The notes under the pieces were generated by a model that did not search any database, was not told the DNA's origin, and saw only the letters and a program-made list of their open reading frames with translations. A DNA stretch of 13,153 nucleotides. Origin: CAYXVB01 sp964467785 (GTDB taxonomy: Bacteria > Bdellovibrionota > UBA1018). Shown piece by piece: positions 7,598 to 13,153 of this stretch (its first letter is position 1; every line of letters begins with the position of its first letter). Location of the stretch: the NCBI GenBank assembly GCA_964467785.1, contig CAYXVB010000102.1, positions 1-13,153 on the forward strand, written 5' to 3'. Position numbers and translations under genes: made by a program.

Positions 7598-8946
7598 GGG
7601 TTCCCTTCTTTCACCAAGTCTTCCGAGCAACCCTTCATGAACTCGCGATACTCCGGGAACACGGAAAGGAAATCCGTCTTGCGCCGCTCATCGCTCTTTC
7701 GGGTGGCCACAAAACAACGACGACGCTCCGCCAAGTCGGGTTTCGCGTTTCGAATGGCGGCGGCGATCCCCGTAAGGAAGTCGACATACATGTTCCAATC
7801 TCCATGGTAGCCGATCGGATACCTCGGGTCGATGTTGGATCGAACGTACTCGGCGCACTCGTCGATGTGGGAGGCGAAGTCCGGAGTGAGCACCAACGGG
7901 CTGAAATACCCCGGCGTCACGACCATGTTGCGTCCAAGCGCGACGGGGAAGTCATATTCATCCTGCATCGATTTGGCCAGCTTGAGCAGGCGGATCATCG
8001 TCGTCACGCTGAACGCGTTGATCGTCGGGTTGATGGTGAAATCGAGGTTCGGCAACCGAAGCTCAAGAACTCTCCGCACGTTGCGCTCGAAACGCTCCCA
8101 TTTGAGTCCGTTACGGATGTACTCGGCCTGGGGTCCCGTGGTGTCCACGGATGCGAGCAGCAGCACCTTGAAGCGCGTCACAAGCCGGGGCAGAAGCAGG
8201 ATGAATCGCTCGAAATGCCGCTCATTGGCGTTGAAGTTCGAAATGATCCCGATCGTCGGACGCTTGTCCTTTGCGTTCTCTTCGTAGATCGCGAAGAGAC
8301 GGTCAAGCATCTCATAGAACTTCGGAATCAGCGTGGGCTCGCCGCCGATGAAAGAAATGTACTCAAGACTCGGGCAGGTCTCGCGGAACCAGAGCCAGAA
8401 TTTCTCCTCGAATCCCCGGGGCGCCGTAGGCAACGTCCGCCAAGGAGCGATCTCCGCGTTTCGGCGCAGCTCCTGTTCCCACGAGCTGCTGAACACGAAA
8501 TTGCAGTACATGCACTTCAAGTCGCAGGTATTGCCGAGGATGATTTCGAGGAGCAGCGGCTTAGACGAGCGCAGGATCGAGGGATCGCCCCGAAAGCGAT
8601 CGATCAGCTCCGCAAAGCCCCCCGGTTGCCCGAAACGATTGAAATACTCCGTGAAGCTCTCCGGACCGTGACGAGGGCTTCGGACTCCGTTGTCCTCCAT
8701 CTTCCAGCAATAGACGCAGGATTCATGACGGACGCCTTCGAGCATCTCCTTGCGCCGCTCGATTTGATCGTCGCCGTTCAGGAAAACATCCGTGCCCTTG
8801 GCATCGAGTTCCTGCTGCTCGACCGTATGGCCGAGGGTATGACAGCAGGTCTTGACCTCGCCGGTATCGAAATTGACCAGCGGATAGGTCCAACGGTAGC
8901 GGCAAATCGCGGTGGCGGCCCTGTCGGCCGGGCTGGAGGAGGTCAT
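7594..8946 (-). CDS. RS2: radical SAM protein with N-terminal twitch-like cysteine module
   Basis: This 450-residue protein is paralogous to RS4 over its full length. The SAM cluster motif is CDLKCMYC (C141, C145, C148), with FIGGEPT at 199-205. The N-terminal auxiliary module reads C15 (CRYRW), C34-C35 (EVKTCCH) and C77-x-x-C80. It therefore has one more cysteine than RS4, whose second site is Cys-Asp. The ATG at 8946 is chosen because it overlaps the RS1 stop as ATGA. The frame is open to 9015, but those 23 extra residues lie within RS1 coding. No Shine-Dalgarno sequence is visible before 8946, so initiation probably depends on coupling to RS1 translation. Paralogue pairs within one operon often act on related sites or form heteromers, but here that is inference. 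Confidence 0.85.
   Translation of the reverse strand: MTSSSPADRAATAICRYRWTYPLVNFDTGEVKTCCHTLGHTVEQQELDAKGTDVFLNGDDQIERRKEMLEGVRHESCVYCWKMEDNGVRSPRHGPESFTEYFNRFGQPGGFAELIDRFRGDPSILRSSKPLLLEIILGNTCDLKCMYCNFVFSSSWEQELRRNAEIAPWRTLPTAPRGFEEKFWLWFRETCPSLEYISFIGGEPTLIPKFYEMLDRLFAIYEENAKDKRPTIGIISNFNANERHFERFILLLPRLVTRFKVLLLASVDTTGPQAEYIRNGLKWERFERNVRRVLELRLPNLDFTINPTINAFSVTTMIRLLKLAKSMQDEYDFPVALGRNMVVTPGYFSPLVLTPDFASHIDECAEYVRSNIDPRYPIGYHGDWNMYVDFLTGIAAAIRNAKPDLAERRRCFVATRKSDERRKTDFLSVFPEYREFMKGCSEDLVKEGNP
7603..7610 (-). promoter_or_regulatory. Ribosome binding site for RS3, supporting a TTG start
   Basis: On the minus strand AAGAAGGG (7610-7603) lies five bases before TTG at 7597, inside the last codons of RS2. 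The TTG and the RS2 TGA share two bases (TTGA), indicating translational coupling. Confidence 0.6.
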
Positions 8947-9953
8947 GAATCTGCGGCGGGCGCGGTGCGATGATTCATCACGTCGAGGATGCAGTGGCAA
9001 TAGGAACGCTTGCACACGACGGGTTTGCTCGGAAACCGGATGACCTTGTCCCGGACGTTGCCGATGATTCCTCCTTCATTGCACCAGGCTCGGTAGATGC
9101 TGCCGTCAAAGTTGATCGCCAGCTCGCGGACTCCGGCCCAGCACTTCCAACCGGCCCAGCTGTTCTCGTGATTCGCGACGAGCTGCGGACCGGTGATCAC
9201 CTCGCGGGAGCCGTCGTCGAAAACCTTGACCATGCGCCCGCGGTAGGTCTTGAGCTCCCTATCGAAGCGGATCTCGAAATCCTTGGTCTGCATGTACAGC
9301 TTCTGCGCGTCGGTGTACGGAAACATCTTGTCGCCGAAGTTCTCGAGCAACGGCTGGATGGCGATGGTCACGTTCTTGGTATTAGCCGCCACCCATTCCG
9401 CCATCTCGGCGCACTGATCAAAGAGCCGGGGATTCATCATGACGTTGACGTGCACGGTGACCGTGTCGTTCAGGAACTCCAGAACCTTCTTGAAATGATC
9501 CGGCTTGCAGAACTCCGAATGGTAACTGAGGCAAACATGATCGAGATACGGCTTGGCTTGCTCCCACCAGCTCATGGCCTTGCTGCCGTTGGAGATCATC
9601 CCGTTCATGACCTTCCGCTCGTGCAGGAACTTCAGGACATCGATAAAGTGCTTATAATGGCTGACCTCGCCGCCGGTGAACTCCACATAGAGCCGGCTGC
9701 CTTCCTTGACCTGATAATGATCGATGGCCCTCTGGCAGAACTGAATGACCGTTTCGTAGTCGACCCAGGGAATGCTTCCGTCATGTAGGATTTCCGGGCA
9801 GTAACTGCAACGGAAGTTGCAGAGATTGCCGAGACACCAGTTCACCACGACGATATCCGCATGGTGTGGCTGTTCATGTTCGATCGAAACGAGCCTTTTG
9901 CTGCTCACGGGTCTTTGCATAGCAAGTGGGATAATGCCAGAATCAGAGCGCAT
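8943..9953 (-). CDS. RS1: radical SAM protein with C-terminal SPASM/twitch-like module (first gene of operon)
   Basis: This 336-residue enzyme has the SAM cluster motif CNFRCSYC (C45, C49, C52) near its N-terminus. A barrel follows with FTGGEVS (92-98), where the usual GGEP is GGEV, then MISNGSK and LSYHSEF. The C-terminus carries C271, C291, C314, C319 and C321 around a NFDGSIYRAWC turn, an auxiliary iron-sulfur module of the twitch or SPASM type. The ATG at 9953 gives the longest product; ATG at 9920 would remove 11 residues, and neither has a clear ribosome binding site. It is the promoter-proximal gene of the minus-strand operon, and its promoter must lie inside the divergent gene at 9954. 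The overall order, barrel then auxiliary cluster, is the common one for peptide-modifying and sugar-dehydrogenating radical SAM enzymes. Substrate unknown. Confidence 0.85.
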   Translation of the reverse strand: MRSDSGIIPLAMQRPVSSKRLVSIEHEQPHHADIVVVNWCLGNLCNFRCSYCPEILHDGSIPWVDYETVIQFCQRAIDHYQVKEGSRLYVEFTGGEVSHYKHFIDVLKFLHERKVMNGMISNGSKAMSWWEQAKPYLDHVCLSYHSEFCKPDHFKKVLEFLNDTVTVHVNVMMNPRLFDQCAEMAEWVAANTKNVTIAIQPLLENFGDKMFPYTDAQKLYMQTKDFEIRFDRELKTYRGRMVKVFDDGSREVITGPQLVANHENSWAGWKCWAGVRELAINFDGSIYRAWCNEGGIIGNVRDKVIRFPSKPVVCKRSYCHCILDVMNHRTAPAADS

Positions 9954-10979
9954 ATGAATAGAATTGTGACGTTTGAGTTGCGGCGCATGGCGTCAGCCAG
10001 CATGCCCCGCTCACTCGGGAGATTGCCCTACTCGCTAGCTCTGGCCACTATCCGCTCAATGGTTCAAATGCGACTCCGCACCCGCTCGCCGAGAATCTGG
10101 GCCCGACACAGCTTTCTCGATTCAGCCGCTTTCGTACCTTTTGTCAGCGATCTCGATCTGACTTGCTGGTTCGATTCCGCTCCCGATATCGCCACTGTCG
10201 AAAAGACGCTTCAAATCCGTTCTCGGCTCGCTCGCTGGATGCCCTGGCTGGGTGAGATCAATCTCTATGCGGCTGGCGAGGCACGCGCGTTCGCGCCGTT
10301 CGCGAATCCGCTGGAACTCGCCCGCGATCCCCGAACACTCGAACTGCTACCCGGCGCCAGGAGGAGCGCCGACTCGGCCGAGCGCTCGGTATTCATTCTC
10401 CGCGGAATCGAAAGCGACGTTCGACACCTGCTCATGCATCCGGAAGTTCGGACGCCCAAATGGCGCTCGCATCTCTCTGCAATCGGCCATGAGCTTGAAG
10501 GGGCACCCGATCTGGTTCGACTGACCCAGCTCGCCGTGAGACTTTCCGAATGGGGCACCCAGGATGAGCAAGCGGCGGCGGTACGCTCTCTGGTGGAATA
10601 CTTCAAACTCAGAGCGGCCGGTGTCCACTTTCCGGATATCGCGACTGATCCCTACCGATGGATTTTCCTTCCTTACCGATTCTGCTTCAAGCCTGAGGCT
10701 CCACCCCGCCTCAAAGATCCCGCCGCTTCCATCGCACGCGCCCAGATGGGCTGGGAGATTTGGGGCCTTCTCGGCCAGATCCGGAACGCCTTGTTTTGGG
10801 CCCCGGAGTCACGCGAGGGCATCGGAATCCACCTCGAAACCTTGGAACGCTACACAAAGTCCGCTTTGCCTCCAGAAGTCGCCCATGTCGGGGGTCAGGA
10901 CCTCTTGCCCGCCCTGGAGCGCTTAAGCCAGCTCTATCGGGAGTTACGTGCGCAACACCAACTGAATTTTATGAGTTGA
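9954..10979 (+). CDS. Probable nucleotidyltransferase-fold protein, possibly degenerate
   Basis: This 341-residue soluble protein is read from the ATG at 9954. Residues 52-69 run HS, twelve residues, then DLDL, close to the minimal nucleotidyltransferase core G-S-x(9-13)-D-x-D; the two metal-binding Asp would be D66 and D68. The Gly of the motif is His52. A third acidic residue could be E101 in LGEINLY. The rest is mostly helical and ends without a recognised domain. The frame is open to GTG 9861, but that stretch lies within the RS1 gene. ATG codons at 9987 and 10002 are other possible starts. It is divergent from the radical SAM operon and may share regulation with it. Nucleotide transfer to a small molecule, sugar or protein is possible, and loss of activity is also possible. 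The assignment rests on one motif. Confidence 0.5.
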   Translation: MNRIVTFELRRMASASMPRSLGRLPYSLALATIRSMVQMRLRTRSPRIWARHSFLDSAAFVPFVSDLDLTCWFDSAPDIATVEKTLQIRSRLARWMPWLGEINLYAAGEARAFAPFANPLELARDPRTLELLPGARRSADSAERSVFILRGIESDVRHLLMHPEVRTPKWRSHLSAIGHELEGAPDLVRLTQLAVRLSEWGTQDEQAAAVRSLVEYFKLRAAGVHFPDIATDPYRWIFLPYRFCFKPEAPPRLKDPAASIARAQMGWEIWGLLGQIRNALFWAPESREGIGIHLETLERYTKSALPPEVAHVGGQDLLPALERLSQLYRELRAQHQLNFMS

Positions 10980-11173
10980 GTTTCGCTCGCAAACCCTGTC
11001 TGTTTGCCGTTTGAGGCGCATTTAAAGCCAGAAATAGCCGATTTTGACCGAGCAAAGGTCAGCAGTCTTTACCGACATTTTTATGGCGTTTTCGGAAAGA
11101 GAGATCGACGCCTTCATTATGCCGATAGGAAACGCGATTGGTGACTGACTGATACGACTGGTAATATTAAGGG
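10980..11173. other. Intergenic spacer with a weak hairpin and a candidate promoter
   Basis: These 194 bases hold no convincing gene. Just after the stop at 10979 there is a short inverted repeat GCAAAC (10989-10994) / GTTTGC (11002-11007) with a 7-base loop and no T-run, so at best a weak terminator. TTGGTG (11138-11143) and TAATAT (11162-11167) are 18 bases apart and could be a -35/-10 pair for the J-domain gene. A 21-codon ORF at 11083 (+) and a 31-codon ORF at 11117-11022 (-) have no supporting signals. Confidence 0.5.
11138..11167 (+). promoter_or_regulatory. Candidate sigma70-type promoter for the J-domain gene
   Basis: TTGGTG and TAATAT are separated by 18 bases. The second hexamer ends 6 bases before the ATG at 11174, so transcription would begin at or next to the start codon and give an essentially leaderless mRNA. 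The hexamers match consensus at only about half to two-thirds of positions. Confidence 0.3.
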
Positions 11174-13027
11174 ATGAGACTGTCGAGACGGCGGCAACAG
11201 TTCATCCCCTTCATCCTTGAGACACTGAGCGCTTGCGTTGTAGTGACTTTATCGCAGGCCTCCGCCGCGAATCTTCCTGGCTCAAGCCTAGAAAATTGCT
11301 CGAGCGGATTTGCCAAGATTGCCTCCGGCCAAAGTACAGAACTCGATCGATTTCGGAGCGAGCTCGGACCCGAGCTGCGAATGGCGAGCGACTTCGAACA
11401 CAGCCGAATCTTAGTTGGGCCCCAAGCTTGGGTCCCGTCGCGTTTTGGGCCAGTGCGCCACGTCAACAGCTGGTCCACTCATGGAAACGTAGTGATCCAA
11501 GCGTCCGAAAAAGGAGCGGATGGTAAGCCCCTGGTTTATCTCTTAGACGGGAGACTGCCTAGCGCTCGAAAACTCCTTCAAGAGACGGTGCTCAAAGGTC
11601 CGCCGGCCGAGCATAGGATCATTGAAAATGGCAGCTATTGGCTACAGGAAGGACGAGAAGCGTGGAAGGCGGATCCAGCGGTTCAGGTTCTCAATATCCA
11701 GGGACAAAAAGCGTGGCCGACCCCGGAGAAGCTGAATCAGATGTTCGCTCTGGATCGCAAGGACTCGGAGATTCGCTTCGTTCGCGCCACAACGACCGCG
11801 ATGCGCCACTCGTACGGCGGCTTCAGTCTGGAGCTTGCTGAGCATTTGGCTGCGGGACAAATCCCAGTTGCTGTAGACCGCGAGTATGGAAAGTGGGTCA
11901 ACGAAGCGTATCAAATCTATCAATCCACGCTTAAGCCAGAATGGCCCCGCATTCGCGGCCTGATGCTGAAAGCGATCGATATCGCTCAGGACCCGGGGAG
12001 TCTGGCCAGGGATCGCCGAGCGGCCATTGCCCAGTTGGCGTTGCTGCAATACGAAGTCGTGCCGTCCCTGAAGGCTATGCGAGAGTACCTCGCACGAAGC
12101 GAACCCGACGTCATTCAGCGCTTGGCGGCGATCGAGTCAAGGCTCACAGGACTTGGGACAGATACCATCTCTAAGCTTTCACCGGCCCGAGAGGCGGTTC
12201 CCGCACCGGCGGCTCTTGAATCACCTGATTCTGCGACAGCGAAAAAGCCCATTCTGGGTCGGATGATCGATCGAGTCCGATCTGCGTTAGGGCGCCCAGC
12301 CGGAGCTCGAAATCAGGACCAGCCGGCCACGGATCGCCCCGACTGGCTGACCCGTTACCGAAACGGAGAAACTGCGCATTTTGCCGGTCCCCTGAGAATG
12401 ACTCCGGATGATCTGACCTACTTTTTGGATGACTGGCGTTTCAAGGAAACCTTCAAGGCCATGGATACTGACGACGAGCAGTATCTCTACTGGCTGAAAG
12501 GGCAAATCACTCATGATCGGGAATCGTCCGGATCCAGCATGTTGGCGGAAGGCGTTCAGCTTCGGATGTGGATCTATATGCACTTCCCCCAGCTCACGGA
12601 ACTTGAACCCCCCACCCAACTGGCGGGAATGGAACGCGTCACCTGGCTTTCGGAGAGGATCAAGGAGCTACTGGGACCAGTAATCGAAGTGCCTCGGGTC
12701 CCTCTTGCCAATCGCGCGAAGTATCAACAGGAAGCGATAGATCGATACTTTTCAGGAATCTTTCAAGACGCCTTTTTTGGCGGCGGTTCCGGCTTCAGGG
12801 GTTCTTCTGGATCCGGACGAGCGGGCATGTCTTCTCAAGAAGCGCATGCGTTCAGCGTGCTCGGACTGTCTCCTGGCGCAAGCGAAGGGGAAATCAAGAA
12901 AGCCTATCGAAAGAAGATCATGGCGCTCCACCCGGATCGTACCGGCGACTACTCTGAGGAAGCGGTTCGTCGTGCGGCGGAGATCAATGATGCATATGCG
13001 GCCTTAAGTAGGCAGTCCACACCTTGA
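11174..13027 (+). CDS. Exported or membrane-anchored protein with C-terminal J (DnaJ) domain
   Basis: This 617-residue protein has three visible parts. Residues 1-32 look like an export signal: a basic start (MRLSRRRQQ), a hydrophobic stretch at 10-27, and a possible signal-peptidase I site after ASA31. LSAC ending at C21 is a lipobox-like alternative. Residues 33 to about 530 match no family I recognise; the region around 190-325 looks helical, and 340-385 is Ala/Pro-rich and probably disordered. Residues 534-553 form a Gly/Ser-rich linker with three Phe. Residues 557-612 are a J domain with helix II (EIKKAYRKKIMAL), the HPD motif (586-588) and helix III (EINDAYAAL). J domains stimulate Hsp70 ATPase. 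An exported J domain has no standard partner, so topology is the open question. No ribosome binding site at proper spacing is seen; AAGGG abuts the ATG. Confidence 0.8.
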   Translation: MRLSRRRQQFIPFILETLSACVVVTLSQASAANLPGSSLENCSSGFAKIASGQSTELDRFRSELGPELRMASDFEHSRILVGPQAWVPSRFGPVRHVNSWSTHGNVVIQASEKGADGKPLVYLLDGRLPSARKLLQETVLKGPPAEHRIIENGSYWLQEGREAWKADPAVQVLNIQGQKAWPTPEKLNQMFALDRKDSEIRFVRATTTAMRHSYGGFSLELAEHLAAGQIPVAVDREYGKWVNEAYQIYQSTLKPEWPRIRGLMLKAIDIAQDPGSLARDRRAAIAQLALLQYEVVPSLKAMREYLARSEPDVIQRLAAIESRLTGLGTDTISKLSPAREAVPAPAALESPDSATAKKPILGRMIDRVRSALGRPAGARNQDQPATDRPDWLTRYRNGETAHFAGPLRMTPDDLTYFLDDWRFKETFKAMDTDDEQYLYWLKGQITHDRESSGSSMLAEGVQLRMWIYMHFPQLTELEPPTQLAGMERVTWLSERIKELLGPVIEVPRVPLANRAKYQQEAIDRYFSGIFQDAFFGGGSGFRGSSGSGRAGMSSQEAHAFSVLGLSPGASEGEIKKAYRKKIMALHPDRTGDYSEEAVRRAAEINDAYAALSRQSTP

Positions 13028-13069
13028 GTTTTGAGCGGGCTATTTCTGCTTTCAGGCAAGGGTGCAAAA

Positions 13070-13153
13070 ATGGCCGTGTCATTGCGACCGAAAAGAAAAG
13101 GTGATTTCAGGTCCGTGGACGTCGCCAGCTCTCGCGCGAGAGAGCCGGGCCCG
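13070..13153 (+). CDS. Possible start of a further gene (runs off the window)
   Basis: An ATG at 13070 is preceded by AAGGG (13058-13062) at seven bases and opens a frame that stays open for all 28 codons to the window edge. The product begins MAVSLRPKRKGDFRS and is basic. It lies 42 bases after the J-domain stop on the same strand. The length is too short for a family call. The ribosome binding site spacing is the main support, and the frame could still close by chance beyond the edge. Confidence 0.35.
   Translation, partial: MAVSLRPKRKGDFRSVDVASSRAREPGP

Noticed and set aside
7804..8973. Long plus-strand open frame opposite RS2 (389 codons)
   Set aside because: RS2 on the other strand has radical SAM motifs, paralogy to RS4 and operon junctions; the opposite frame has none of these.
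8970..9788. Plus-strand open frame opposite RS1 (272 codons)
   Set aside because: It is the shadow of a motif-supported gene, and its product has no domain or membrane pattern.
10989..11007. Hairpin GCAAAC/GTTTGC after the nucleotidyltransferase-like gene as a rho-independent terminator
   Set aside because: The stem is only 6 bp and is not followed by a T-run, so I do not call it a terminator.
11022..11117. 31-codon minus-strand ORF in the same spacer
   Set aside because: There is no ribosome binding site and no recognisable leader or core pattern; chance occurrence is likely.
11083..11148. 21-codon ORF in the spacer before the J-domain gene, considered as a precursor peptide for the radical SAM operon
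   Set aside because: There is no ribosome binding site, cysteine or core-peptide pattern, it is on the opposite strand from the operon, and it is separated from it by a full gene.

Overview
The window is about 13.2 kb of dense, GC-rich bacterial DNA with no RNA genes, CRISPR arrays or insertion sequences that I can see. Prepilin, Sec-type signal sequence and membrane glycan-assembly genes point to a Gram-negative host. The pilin style and the mix of exported proteins of unknown function would fit Bdellovibrionota or another former deltaproteobacterial lineage, but that is a guess from style and not from a marker gene.

Left part (1-5128). A gene cut by the window edge encodes the C-terminal part of an unrecognised protein. 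It is followed by three membrane proteins typical of surface glycan assembly. These are a GtrA-family small membrane protein (+), a GT21/HpnI-like membrane glycosyltransferase (-, convergent with GtrA) and a DUF2723/TMEM260-like GT-C glycosyltransferase with a TPR-like tail (+, divergent from the GT21 gene). A type IV prepilin-like gene (+) follows, preceded by a markedly AT-rich stretch that is probably its promoter region.

Centre (5143-9953, all on the minus strand). Four different radical SAM enzyme genes form a compact operon. Reading with transcription they are RS1 (8943-9953), RS2 (7594-8946), RS3 (6551-7597) and RS4 (5143-6546). The junctions are ATGA, TTGA and a 4-base gap. Each has a CxxxCxxC SAM cluster motif and a second cysteine-rich auxiliary (SPASM/twitch-like) module. 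RS2 and RS4 are paralogues with that module at the N-terminus. RS1 and RS3 share a different module, C-x19/20-C-x21/22-C-x4-C-x-C, which is C-terminal in RS1 but N-terminal in RS3. This operon is the most unusual content of the window. No precursor peptide is visible, so the substrate is unknown; glycan, peptide or pilin modification are all possible.

Right part (9954-13153). A gene divergent from RS1, whose ATG abuts the RS1 ATG in a CATATG, encodes a probable degenerate nucleotidyltransferase-fold protein. After a 194-base spacer comes a 617-residue protein with an N-terminal export signal and a C-terminal J domain with intact HPD. That pairing is odd, because the Hsp70 partner of J proteins is normally cytoplasmic. 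The window ends inside a possible further small ORF with a good ribosome binding site.

Taken together, the window looks like a surface-structure locus (lipid-linked sugar transfer, pilin) interleaved with an uncharacterised multi-enzyme radical SAM pathway. The functional links between these parts are inferred from position only.
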